45,204 bases of DNA from RPQJ01 sp041910015 (GTDB taxonomy: Bacteria > Pseudomonadota > Gammaproteobacteria > Steroidobacterales > Steroidobacteraceae). The translations under genes and the position numbers were made by a program. The DNA is taken from contig JAYRRR010000009.1 in the NCBI GenBank assembly GCA_041910015.1, positions 1 through 45,204 on the forward strand, written 5' to 3'. Numbering within the stretch: the stretch's first letter is position 1; the number at the start of each line of letters is the position of its first letter. The notes under the pieces were generated by a model. That model did not search any database. It was not told where the DNA came from and saw only the letters and a list, made by a program, of their open reading frames with translations. Positions 32,252 to 41,142 of the stretch are shown piece by piece.

Positions 32252-33385
32252 GTGAGCGACGAGCTGGAGCTGTTCAGGACAAACGTCCGACGTTTCATAG
32301 AGAAGGAAATCCTGCCGAATTATGAAGACTGGGAAGATGCCGGGATATTTCCGCGCGAACTGTGGAACAGGCTGGGTGAACAGGGGTTGCTGGGCGTCGA
32401 TCTGCCCGAGGCACATGGCGGACTCGGCGCGAGTTTCCTGTATTCCATGGTGGTCCTGGAAGAACTCGCCCGTGCCAGTTGTCTGGCTATCGGGGGTCCT
32501 GTGGCAGTGCACTCCGATGTCGTGGCCCACTACATCCTGAACCGCGGCACCAGGGAGCAGAAGACGACCTACCTGCCGAGAATGGTCAGCGGTGAATGCA
32601 TTGGCGCTGTTGCCATGACCGAGCCCGGTGCTGGCAGCGATCTGCAAGGCGTACGCACGACAGCCAGACGGGACGGTGGTGACTTCATCATCAATGGATC
32701 CAAGACCTTCATCACCAATGGCCAGCACTGCGATGTAATCATCGTCGTGGCCCGCACGAACCTGGAGGTGTCAGGCGCCAGGGGCACGACCTTGTTCGTG
32801 GTTGATGCGTCGACCCCGGGATTTCATCGAGGCCGAAACCTGAAGAAAGTCGGCCTCCATGCCAGCGACACCTCCGAACTCTTCTTTGAGGATGTTCGGG
32901 TGCCCGCCAGCGCGATTCTCGGGGAACTCGACCAGGGCTTCAAAGTACTCATGGGTGAACTGCGGCGGGAACGCCTGGCGCTTGCGGTGGGTGCCGTGGC
33001 CGCTTCGGAAGGCCTGCTGGCCGAGACAATCCGCTACGTCAAGGAGCGCCGGGCATTCGGCGCTCCACTCGCTGACCTGCAGAACACGCGCTTCAAGCTG
33101 GCGGAGGTTGCTACCGACGTGCGCATACACAGGTCATTTGTGGAAGAGTGCAAGCAGTTGTTCATGGCAGACAAACTGGATGCGGCGACAGTGAGCATGG
33201 CCAAGCTGTCGACGACCGAGATGCAGGGGAGGGTAGCCGACGCCTGTCTGCAGTTGCACGGCGGCTATGGGTTCATGCGCGAGTACATCGTATCGAGGGC
33301 CTACGTCGACGCCCGGGCGCAGCGCATTTACGGTGGAACCAGCGAAATCATGAAGGACCTGATCAGTCGCGGCGTGCTCTCGTAG
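32252..33385 (+). CDS. Acyl-CoA dehydrogenase, long-chain/isovaleryl-like active site
   Basis: A strong GGGAGGGG precedes the GTG start at 32252. The 377-residue enzyme has AMTEPGAGSDLQGVRT for FAD and substrate, and ITNGQHCDVIIVVART. At the usual catalytic-Glu position it has Gly361 (IYGGTSEIMK). As in isovaleryl-CoA and long-chain enzymes, the base is then expected on another helix. Here GELRRERLALA gives Glu240 at that place, so the enzyme should be active. It probably does the first step of beta-oxidation for the pathway, as distinct from the ACAD10/11-type enzyme upstream. Its 3' end overlaps the AraC gene tail to tail by 23 bases. Confidence 0.9.
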   Translation: MSDELELFRTNVRRFIEKEILPNYEDWEDAGIFPRELWNRLGEQGLLGVDLPEAHGGLGASFLYSMVVLEELARASCLAIGGPVAVHSDVVAHYILNRGTREQKTTYLPRMVSGECIGAVAMTEPGAGSDLQGVRTTARRDGGDFIINGSKTFITNGQHCDVIIVVARTNLEVSGARGTTLFVVDASTPGFHRGRNLKKVGLHASDTSELFFEDVRVPASAILGELDQGFKVLMGELRRERLALAVGAVAASEGLLAETIRYVKERRAFGAPLADLQNTRFKLAEVATDVRIHRSFVEECKQLFMADKLDAATVSMAKLSTTEMQGRVADACLQLHGGYGFMREYIVSRAYVDARAQRIYGGTSEIMKDLISRGVLS

Positions 33386-34490
33386 GCAGGCTGCGGGTGC
33401 GGTAGCCCGGTCTGCCGGCTTTTCTGATCGCAGCATCCCGGAACTCGGCTGGTGTCGAACCGGTCCATCTCTTGAAAGCCCTGCTGAACGCGGCCGCTGC
33501 GCTGAATCCGCTGCGCTCGGACACCGTCTCAACGGGGATCTCCGGGTTGCAGAGCAGGCGCTTGGCCGTGTCGCTGCGGATGGTGTCCTTTATCTTCTGG
33601 TACGAGGTGTCCTCCTCGGCAAGACGTTTACGTACCACTTGCGGGCTCATGTAGAGTCGCGCACAAATCGACTCGAATGGGGGGAAGGCGGAAGAGTCCT
33701 TCAGAACCCTGCGCAACTCAGCCTTCAGGTGTGCCTGTACGCTGGAATTGCGCCCAGGCAGATACAAGAGGTCCGCTGGAGAATCGCGCAGCCAGATCTC
33801 CAGCTCGGCAGCAGTCCGGGACACCGGCTTCTGCAGGTAGCGGCAGTGGAAGTCAAATCCGCAGGCTGGCTGATCGAATGCGATGTCACAGTGAAAGAGC
33901 TCGCTGTACAAATGGGCATGACCCGGCGCCGGGTAAGAGAAGTAAGCTCTGTTCAACTGGATCGATTCGTCGATGACCCAGCTCGGAAACCGGTGCCAGA
34001 CCACCGTCATGAACTCCACCAGAAACCGGTCGGGGTCTGCATTCCCCACATATACGTGGGGGGTCAGGGAAACCGAGTGATCGCCGATTGCTATGTCGAA
34101 GCCAGCCGCCCCCGGTGCCAGGTACGAGAGGATGCGCCTGCCGCGCCGGAGCAGGTCGCCCAGCGTATCCGCACCCAGCATGAACTCGCATGCCAGGGCC
34201 CATGTGCCAATTCTGAGCGGTGCAGGGCCAAAACCCATCTCATTGTTTGTCTCCAGCCACATCCGCTTGATCAGGGCCGTCATGAGATCGTTGTCGATCC
34301 ATTGGTCTTCCGCTTCGGAAAGCTCCCTGGGGATGCCTACGTCGTCAAGCATGCGGGCGGTGTCCAGGCCAAGCAATCGTGCCTGCCTGATCAGCACTGC
34401 GACAAAATGCGTAGAACTCCTTCTCTGTGTCGTCACACGCGGACGAGCGGCTACTTGCCTGCGTCCAATTCGTGTCGCCGAGGCCAGCAT
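33363..34490 (-). CDS. AraC family regulator with arabinose-binding-type N-domain (OruR-like)
   Basis: The 375-residue protein has an N-terminal ligand domain of the Arabinose_bd type (LLGLDTARMLDDVGIPREL, LRIGTWALACEFMLGADTLGDLL). A C-terminal AraC double helix-turn-helix follows: FESICARLYMSPQVVRKRLAEEDTSYQKIKDTIRSDTAKRLL, then IPVETVSERSGFSAAAAFSRAFKRWTGSTPAEFR (about 295-360). It is the only regulator inside the catabolic locus and is encoded between its two halves on the opposite strand, so it probably senses the substrate or its CoA ester and drives the flanking units. It could bind the AATGATCATT sites, although AraC proteins more often use direct repeats. Confidence 0.9.
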   Translation of the reverse strand: MLASATRIGRRQVAARPRVTTQRRSSTHFVAVLIRQARLLGLDTARMLDDVGIPRELSEAEDQWIDNDLMTALIKRMWLETNNEMGFGPAPLRIGTWALACEFMLGADTLGDLLRRGRRILSYLAPGAAGFDIAIGDHSVSLTPHVYVGNADPDRFLVEFMTVVWHRFPSWVIDESIQLNRAYFSYPAPGHAHLYSELFHCDIAFDQPACGFDFHCRYLQKPVSRTAAELEIWLRDSPADLLYLPGRNSSVQAHLKAELRRVLKDSSAFPPFESICARLYMSPQVVRKRLAEEDTSYQKIKDTIRSDTAKRLLCNPEIPVETVSERSGFSAAAAFSRAFKRWTGSTPAEFRDAAIRKAGRPGYRTRSLPTRARRD

Positions 34491-35319
34491 CGAACGAACC
34501 CTATGTTCTCCGGGGCAGAATCGGGTGGGGGTCGGACATGGTCACGGCTGTCGTAGCCATCTCCGCATGGATTCGTGGCCCCTGGCGGGGTGATTGAACT
34601 GCCCCCGACTTCCCGTCAGGCAGAAATACCAGCCACACCGTCGGTACACCTCGGCTTGATACACTCAGCTCCTGGCGCAGTTCCAACGTCCCTCGAAACC
34701 GCGTGACCTGGCCACGGCCGAGCGGCAGCCGCTCCCTGCATTGATCATTGCCCGCTTGCCCCGGTGCGTCAAGGCGATTGTCGATCGCTTCCCCAGGATC
34801 GCCTTGCGACCATCCCGAGCAAGCCCGATCACGATCTGCAGGGCGTCGAAGCCGGCGGCCTGCGAGTGACAGACGGTGCTTCCTGTGCGCGCCACAAGTC
34901 TTGCGGCTCGCGGCGGCGCAGCCGCACTCCGTCCTGACACGCGACACCGCGATCCAGCACGTCGACCCGCGGCGGTCATGAGGTCGACAAAGATCTCGAC
35001 GCCGAAGTCGAGCCTGTGTCCCCTGGTGGTCGCGTGAATGATCCCGTCGACCCCGAGCAGCCGCCCGCCATGGTGGCTTCCCTTAGGTTCGCGCAAGTCC
35101 GCGAGAGTCGAATAGAAATGATCATTCTGATCGAGCATTCCAGTCATGGACGTCCGAAATATCGGGAAATAAGCTCGATGCCGTGTTCGCTGGTTGTCCC
35201 TGCCCGTGTTTCCGCGCGGGAGTGCTCCGCTTGGTGATTCCAGTCGCGTCGCTGACGTCCAACAGGCAATCCCCAAGAGTGAATGATGTTTCGTTCAAAC
35301 AACGATAGGAAGCGAAGCC
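34491..35319. other. 829-base regulatory gap between araC-type gene and TonB receptor gene
   Basis: No convincing gene is seen. A minus-strand frame (34665-35276) has the segment LDFGVEIFVDLMTAAG and another near LQIVIGLARDGRKAILGK, which are mildly protein-like, but I recognise no family and no start site. It may be the decayed remains of a gene. The half nearer the receptor gene contains the 35115-35135 operator copy and AT-rich stretches such as GAAATATCGGGAAATAAG, and should hold the receptor promoter. The regulator promoter should lie near 34491-34560. Confidence 0.4.
35115..35135. promoter_or_regulatory. Palindromic operator candidate upstream of the TonB receptor
   Basis: AATGATCATT (35116-35125) with flanks AAATGATCATTCTGA then TCGAGC matches the site at 29134-29154 in 18 of 21 bases. 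These two copies are the only ones I found in the window. It lies about 195 bases upstream of the receptor start. Sharing of this site by receptor and beta-oxidation genes suggests one regulator. Confidence 0.5.
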
Positions 35320-37509
35320 ATGCATACCAGGTCGAGAAGTAAGCCTGTGCTCCTGGGGACTTTGGCTGCCACTGGGCTGAGCGCACTTCCATCCATGCCT
35401 GCTGTCGCCGACCAGGTACTGGAAGAGGTGATCGTGACGGCTCAGAAGCGTTCGGAGAGCCTGCAGGATGTGCCAGTCGCAATCTCCGCGTTCACCGGTG
35501 AAACGCTGGAGGATCTGGGTGTCGACAACATCAAGGACATACAGGCGGTCACACCAAACTTCGTACTCGGTAATACGGGCGCCGTCGCCCAGCCCTACCT
35601 GCGCGGTATCGGATCGCGGTTCTCGAACATGGGGCTGGAGCCCAGCATTGCGGTCTACATCGATGATCGCTATGTCAACCGACCTGCCGCCACCCTCTTC
35701 GAAATGGCCGACGTCGAGCGGCTCGAGATCCTGAAAGGCCCGCAGGGAACACTGTACGGCCGGAATGCATCGGGCGGTGCCGTCCGGATCGTGACCAAGG
35801 CGCCAACGGACGAGTTCGAGGCCTCGATCCGGGCGGGTTACGGCAACTACAACAGCACGAGTCTCAGCGGCACGCTCAACGTGCCGTTGTCCGATACAGT
35901 CAGGACCCGACTTTCCGCCATCACCAAACAGCGGGACGGGTACGCAGACAACCTCTCGTCACTTGGAGTGGACGAACTGGATGATCGAGATTTTCAGGCC
36001 TTCCGCGGCAAGTTGCAGTGGGACATGACGAGCGATGCCTCGATGACGCTGTCACTGGACTACTTTCAGCAGGATGACAACAACGGCAACGACGTGGTCG
36101 CCCTTCCGCCCTACGAGAAAAACGCAGGCATAGCTCGGGGCGGGGTGACAGGCACCGCCCCGGGCAAGGTCGCTACTGCCATCGACGAAACCATCGAGAT
36201 CGACGAATTCTCCGGTCAACTGCGCTTCGACGTCGGGTTCGGGAGCTTCGATATCGCGGCGATCACAACCTATTCAAATTTCGACTCCCCTGTTCGCAAT
36301 AACGATGGTGACGGTACCAGCACGGCCGTACTCGATTCAAAGTCGTCGTTTGAATTCGACGAAACGTACTCCCAGGAACTGCAATTCCTGTCCAGCAATC
36401 AAAGTGATCTGGAGTGGCTGGCGGGACTCTACTACTACCGGCAGAAGGGTCGCGTCAATGTAAAGGTCGATGTCGGCGCACCCCTGCTGGCATCGCTACA
36501 GAATCAAGCGGTCGAAACGGAAGCCTGGTCCATCTTCGGACAGGCGACCTGGCACATGAACGACGCATGGGCATTGACCCTGGGTGGGCGCTGGAACGAC
36601 GAACGGAAAGAGGTGTCCCTGACCAGTGAGCCAGGCACGATTCCGATCGGCGGCACGGCCGGCAGGCTTCCATTCGAAGATGACGAGAGCTGGTCGGAAT
36701 TCACGCCCAAGGTAACGCTTCAACACGAAGCTGATTACGGCATGGCGTACTTGACCTACGCTCGTGGGTTCAAGAGCGGTGGCTTCAACTATCCCGCCGT
36801 GGGTAATGAGCCCCTCGATCCGGAAATCCTGGAAATGTACGAGTTGGGATTCAAGGCGGATCTTCTGCAGAAGACCATGCAGTTGAATGCTGCCGTGTTC
36901 TACTACGACTACAAGGACCTCCAGGTCACCCGTGCGGGTTCGGGCTCGGGAGGGGGGCTCACGCTCACGACCGAAAATGCCGCCGACGCAAACGTGTCGG
37001 GCGCAGAGATCGACCTGAACTGGCTCGCAACCGACTATCTGAGCCTGAGCGCCGGCGTTGGATTCATGTCCAGCGAATACAAGGACTATGACGCCAGCGC
37101 CAAGGACTTTCGCGCCACAGGCGCCGGTATGATCGACGTTGCCTTCGATGCCAGGGGCGAATCGCTGCTGCGGGCGCCGGACGTTTCCGCCTACTTCTCT
37201 GCCAAGTACGAATTCCCCGTGGGTGAGGCGACCGTTCCCGTCGTGCTGACCTATTCTTACAAGGGCGCATACGACTTCGACTTCATTGCAAGTGAGCAGA
37301 CGAAGGCGCTGAGACAGGATGCCTACGGCCTGCTCAGTGCACGAATCAGTTACCAACCGCCCGGCAGGAAGTGGAGTGTTGCGCTGTGGGGCAACAACCT
37401 GACGGATGAGCAGTACTTTGACGATATCGTGGCAAATGCCGCAGGCATTCGAGGCTCCTACGGAGTACCCAGAACCTACGGAGTGGAGGCGACCTACGAT
37501 TTCCATTAG
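35320..37509 (+). CDS. TonB-dependent outer-membrane receptor
   Basis: The 729-residue protein has a signal peptide (about residues 1-30, ending AVA). The TonB box region is LEEVIVTAQKR, and the plug domain follows: DVPVAISAFTGETLEDLGV, PNFVLGN, YLRGIGSR, VAVYID-like IAVYIDDRYV and LEILKGPQGTLYGRNASGGAVRIVTK. The 22-strand barrel fills the rest, with many strands ending in aromatic residues, and ends EATYDFH with one residue after the usual terminal Phe. The type resembles receptors that import hydrophobic organic substrates in sphingomonads and steroid degraders more than siderophore receptors. AGGAAGCG precedes the ATG. It is the first gene of the second plus-strand unit. Confidence 0.93.
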   Translation: MHTRSRSKPVLLGTLAATGLSALPSMPAVADQVLEEVIVTAQKRSESLQDVPVAISAFTGETLEDLGVDNIKDIQAVTPNFVLGNTGAVAQPYLRGIGSRFSNMGLEPSIAVYIDDRYVNRPAATLFEMADVERLEILKGPQGTLYGRNASGGAVRIVTKAPTDEFEASIRAGYGNYNSTSLSGTLNVPLSDTVRTRLSAITKQRDGYADNLSSLGVDELDDRDFQAFRGKLQWDMTSDASMTLSLDYFQQDDNNGNDVVALPPYEKNAGIARGGVTGTAPGKVATAIDETIEIDEFSGQLRFDVGFGSFDIAAITTYSNFDSPVRNNDGDGTSTAVLDSKSSFEFDETYSQELQFLSSNQSDLEWLAGLYYYRQKGRVNVKVDVGAPLLASLQNQAVETEAWSIFGQATWHMNDAWALTLGGRWNDERKEVSLTSEPGTIPIGGTAGRLPFEDDESWSEFTPKVTLQHEADYGMAYLTYARGFKSGGFNYPAVGNEPLDPEILEMYELGFKADLLQKTMQLNAAVFYYDYKDLQVTRAGSGSGGGLTLTTENAADANVSGAEIDLNWLATDYLSLSAGVGFMSSEYKDYDASAKDFRATGAGMIDVAFDARGESLLRAPDVSAYFSAKYEFPVGEATVPVVLTYSYKGAYDFDFIASEQTKALRQDAYGLLSARISYQPPGRKWSVALWGNNLTDEQYFDDIVANAAGIRGSYGVPRTYGVEATYDFH

Positions 37510-37692
37510 CCGTCGATTCAGCTTCGGCGGGCGTCGGACGTGGTGGCGAAACTGCCCGCGGGCATGAGCGTTCCAAGCACCGGGCAGGGGCAGGCGGCGA
37601 GCAGCCACTCCAGAACCGTCATTGGCTTGAAATGGCGCTTCCTCGGTACCGACCATCGCGGTACGCGGCGGCCTGATAGGCGAGGACTCATC

Positions 37693-39102
37693 ATGCAAAG
37701 ACGCAGACTTGTCGCCCGGTCGGGAGACGCGTTGACGGTGGCCGTTGCGTCGACGGTCCTTGGTCGCGCCGCGGCCCTGGTTCTCTGCGGGCTCGCGGCG
37801 ATGCCGTCCGTCGGCGCCGGTCGACCGGAGGGTCCGATGCCTTCGACCTGCTTCTGGTACGGGCCGTATGTGAAGGAGAATCCGGAACTCAATATCGGCT
37901 TCACCGACACCGGGGCCGTGTACTGGTCCTCAAGAATGTCGCTGCCAGAGGGTGCGCGGGTCGTGCTCCGCGGTGCTTTTGCCCATGCCCGCTATCAGTC
38001 CCTGAGTGCCTATCGCGCCGACGGCAGCGCTCTCGACGGGCTGCGCGACACGTCGATCGTGCCGGCCGAGGGATCCCGCAACCCATTCCTGCCAGACAAT
38101 CGAAGTACCGGCAGGAACGGGCGCCTGTTCACCGTGGAGGTGGTTGACAAGGCAGTGCCGGCGACCGGGCGCAGACAAAACACTCTATACGCCGCATCCG
38201 GCACGAGCGGTCGCCAGATTCTGTTCCTGCGCATCTACGTGCCGGACGAGGGCCGTGATCTCACGGGAGGCGTCGGACTGCCGATTCCCGAACTGCACCT
38301 GGCCGACGGGACTGTCCTGCAAGGCGAGGCAGTGTGCTCGGCCCTCGGCATCAACCATTCCGTGGTTCCGATTCCGTTCCTGACGCCGGCGCAGTACGGC
38401 GCATTGCGTGACAAGCAAGGCGCTCCGTCCGGATTCCCGGCGCGGAATCCACCGGAGTTCCTCGCCTTCTACAACCCCCAGCTGCGCAGTCGCTGTCTTT
38501 TCAGCCTGAACCCGAAATCTGACTGCTACCCGACGACACGCCCCGAGCGCGCAGGCGGGATGTATCCGAACCTCGACAGCAGCTACATGACCCTCTACGC
38601 CAGTCGCCTGTTCGGCGAGGTGCTCGTCCTGAGGGGCAAGCTACCGACGACCCCGCTCACGTATCGGCGCAACTCAGGTGGGCAGAGGACACAGCTGCGG
38701 TACTGGTCGATCTGCCAAACCGAGGGTCTGGCCACGACGGCGACGGAGGGCTGCCTCTACGACGAACAGATTCCGCTAGACGGGGATCGCAACTACGTCA
38801 TCGTGACGAGCCTGTTGGGCGATCGTCCTGCCAATGCCAGCACGGCTTGCGGCGTGGGCTATCTGCCCTGGCCGCCGGATGGCGATGGAGCGGGGCATCG
38901 CGACGACTCCTACATATTTGTCCGCAACATGCTTCCTGCCGACGATTTCCGCCATGCGATCCAGAACACGCGGATTCCCGGAGACGAAGCCGAAGTTCTC
39001 GGACCTTACCTGCCGCGTGCAGAGTACATGAGCACCAGAGACTTCGAAGCGCTGGGTTGCAGGCAGCGAGTGAGCCCTGACCTTCCCGTGTCGGTTCGCT
39101 GA
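37693..39102 (+). CDS. Secreted protein of unrecognised family
   Basis: The ATG at 37693 gives 469 residues. The start is Arg-rich (MQRRRLVARSGD) and is followed by two hydrophobic stretches ending near SVGAG, so export is likely. I do not recognise the family. Visible features are a YWSSRMSLPEGARVVLRG segment, HARYQSLSAYRADGSALDGL, ILFLRIYVPDEG and, near the end, NMLPADDFRHAIQNTRIPGD. There are about eight Cys in the mature part, which suggests disulfides in the periplasm. Predicted strands are frequent and membrane segments absent. It lies between the receptor and the acyl-CoA ligase genes, 11 bases from the latter, so it probably handles the imported substrate, for example by binding or hydrolysing it. 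Confidence 0.75.
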   Translation: MQRRRLVARSGDALTVAVASTVLGRAAALVLCGLAAMPSVGAGRPEGPMPSTCFWYGPYVKENPELNIGFTDTGAVYWSSRMSLPEGARVVLRGAFAHARYQSLSAYRADGSALDGLRDTSIVPAEGSRNPFLPDNRSTGRNGRLFTVEVVDKAVPATGRRQNTLYAASGTSGRQILFLRIYVPDEGRDLTGGVGLPIPELHLADGTVLQGEAVCSALGINHSVVPIPFLTPAQYGALRDKQGAPSGFPARNPPEFLAFYNPQLRSRCLFSLNPKSDCYPTTRPERAGGMYPNLDSSYMTLYASRLFGEVLVLRGKLPTTPLTYRRNSGGQRTQLRYWSICQTEGLATTATEGCLYDEQIPLDGDRNYVIVTSLLGDRPANASTACGVGYLPWPPDGDGAGHRDDSYIFVRNMLPADDFRHAIQNTRIPGDEAEVLGPYLPRAEYMSTRDFEALGCRQRVSPDLPVSVR

Positions 39103-39113
39103 GGACAGATGGC

Positions 39114-40889
39114 ATGTCGATACCTACCAGCAGGCCATGGCTCCGGCACTACGACGCGCATGTGGGCGAGAGCATTCCCTACCATGCGGGTTCGTTCATG
39201 GAGTTGCTGGACGCCGGCATGTACGCGAATCCAGGCAACGCTGCCTACCATTACCTGGGCACCACTGGAACCTTTGGCCAGCTCAACGACATGGCTGACC
39301 GCTTCGCAGCGTTCCTGATCGACAAAGGCTGTGCGAAGGGGGATGTCGTGGGCATTCACCTGCCCAACATGCCTCAATTTCTGGTCGCCATTGTCGGCTC
39401 GCTCCGAGCCGGCTGCATCGTGTCTGGGGTTTCGCCCCTCCTGACACCCCGGGAGCTGCGTTACCAGCTGACGCATTCCAGGGTCAGGGTTCTGGTCACG
39501 CTTGACACCTTCTTTGAAGGCAGGCTGGCCGTCATTGCCGAAGAGCTGAGCCGTCCGCTGCAAATCGTATTTGCCAGCAAGGCAGACCTGATTCCTGGCA
39601 TTGGGCAACCACCAGGCGAAGCGCCACAGATCGCAGGCATAGGCACCAACCAGCTCGCTCAGGTGCTCGAGCAGTACCCGCCGAAGAGACCCGCGGTTGA
39701 TTTCGTGCCCGACGATGTATGCGCCGTGCAGTACACAGGAGGCACAACGGGCGCCCCGAAGGGAGTGTGCCTGACGCAGAGCAATTTGCTCTATTGCTGC
39801 AGCTTGCTGGCTCACTGGTACGACGCCAACGTCGCTCCGGATACCGCGATCATGGATATCCGGAACCAGGGCGACGTCATGTGCACGGGGTTTCCGTTCT
39901 TTCATACCGCTGGGTTGCTCACTGCCATGAGTTCACTGGCGGCGGGCGATGCACAGATTCTCGTGCCTGATCCGAGAAATACCAGCCAGATCTGTGGCGA
40001 CATGATCAAGCATGGGGTGACCAAGGCCGGATTTGTGCCGACTCTGACCCAGCTTCTGATGGATGACCCGTTGTTCCGGCAGATCGACTTCTCCTCTCTG
40101 AAATTCTTCATCTCCGGGGGCGCCCCGATCAGCATTGAACTGCTGAACAGGCTCAAGACCATCGTGCCGGAAGACAGAGTGGTGGAGATATACGGCATGA
40201 CGGAAACCACAGCCTGTTCCACGATGAACCCCCGTTACGGCACGAAAAAGCTGGGTTCCGTAGGCGTACCGGTGCCCAATGCCAAGGTAAAGATCGTGAG
40301 CACGGAAGACCGCATTACCGAGGTACCTGTCGGCGAGTCGGGTGAATTCATCATCAGCGGCCCCATGGTGATGAAAGAGTATCTGCGCAACCCCGAGGCC
40401 ACGAGGGAATCCACGATCGAGATTGATGGCGACGCATACCTGCTCACCGGTGATGTGCTGCGCATGGACGAAGACGGGTACTTGTATGTGACCGACCGTT
40501 CGAAGGACATGATGCTGGTCGGCGGTTACAACGTGTACTCCAGAGAAATCGAAGACGTGCTCTATGAAATCGAAGAGATTGAGTGCTGTGCCGTCGTTGG
40601 CTCCCCCAATCCCGAGCGTCAGGGTAGCGACCTCGTGACCGCGGTGATTCAGCTGAGGAAAGGTGACGAGTGCCGCAAAGAGGAAGTCATGGGGAAAGTC
40701 TCGGCACTGTGTCGCGCCAAACTGGCGCCCTACAAGCAGCCCAAGATTGTGGAGTTCACTACGACGATTCCAGTGACCTCCGTCGGCAAGGTTGACAAGA
40801 AGGCAATAAGGCAGCAGTACAGTCGGGGCCCGTCAGGGATGCCGGTCGACGAATCGAGCCCTGTCGGAGTCGGCACTTTCCGTTCCTGA
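39114..40889 (+). CDS. Long-chain-type acyl-CoA ligase (AMP-forming)
   Basis: The 591-residue enzyme belongs to the ANL superfamily. The P-loop motif is YTGGTTGAPKG (about 206-216), motif A5 is EIYGMTET (about 358-365), the hinge region is LLTGDVLRMDEDGYLYVTDRSKD (about 444-466) and the adenylation lysine lies in SVGKVDKKAIR (about 560). It would activate a carboxylic acid as its CoA thioester with ATP, the entry step to the pathway. The substrate is not evident. A fatty, hydroxy-fatty or terpenoid acid would suit the context. It is the last gene of the receptor unit. The 253 bases after it hold nothing I can identify. Confidence 0.93.
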   Translation: MSIPTSRPWLRHYDAHVGESIPYHAGSFMELLDAGMYANPGNAAYHYLGTTGTFGQLNDMADRFAAFLIDKGCAKGDVVGIHLPNMPQFLVAIVGSLRAGCIVSGVSPLLTPRELRYQLTHSRVRVLVTLDTFFEGRLAVIAEELSRPLQIVFASKADLIPGIGQPPGEAPQIAGIGTNQLAQVLEQYPPKRPAVDFVPDDVCAVQYTGGTTGAPKGVCLTQSNLLYCCSLLAHWYDANVAPDTAIMDIRNQGDVMCTGFPFFHTAGLLTAMSSLAAGDAQILVPDPRNTSQICGDMIKHGVTKAGFVPTLTQLLMDDPLFRQIDFSSLKFFISGGAPISIELLNRLKTIVPEDRVVEIYGMTETTACSTMNPRYGTKKLGSVGVPVPNAKVKIVSTEDRITEVPVGESGEFIISGPMVMKEYLRNPEATRESTIEIDGDAYLLTGDVLRMDEDGYLYVTDRSKDMMLVGGYNVYSREIEDVLYEIEEIECCAVVGSPNPERQGSDLVTAVIQLRKGDECRKEEVMGKVSALCRAKLAPYKQPKIVEFTTTIPVTSVGKVDKKAIRQQYSRGPSGMPVDESSPVGVGTFRS

Positions 40890-41142
40890 TGAACTACATC
40901 TGCACATCGATTCGTCTCGGTCACTTCGCTCGTCGGTCACGGGTGGCCACCCAGACCCCGCATCTGTGGCCGGACCAGATTCCCCCAACTGAGAGGGGTG
41001 TGATGTCGCGTTGGTCGCCGCACCAGGGCGCTCATCGGGAACGGGATGTTACCGTGCCTCCTTGACCATCGCGGAGGCGGATGTGAGCGTCTTGCAGGCG
41101 ATCTTGAGATCCAGCCTCGCAGGAAAGAGCCGAGGCACCCGG

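Noticed and set aside
34665..35276. 203-codon minus-strand frame before the TonB receptor gene.
   Set aside because: Some segments look protein-like but no family, start site or support from context; noted only as possible relic.
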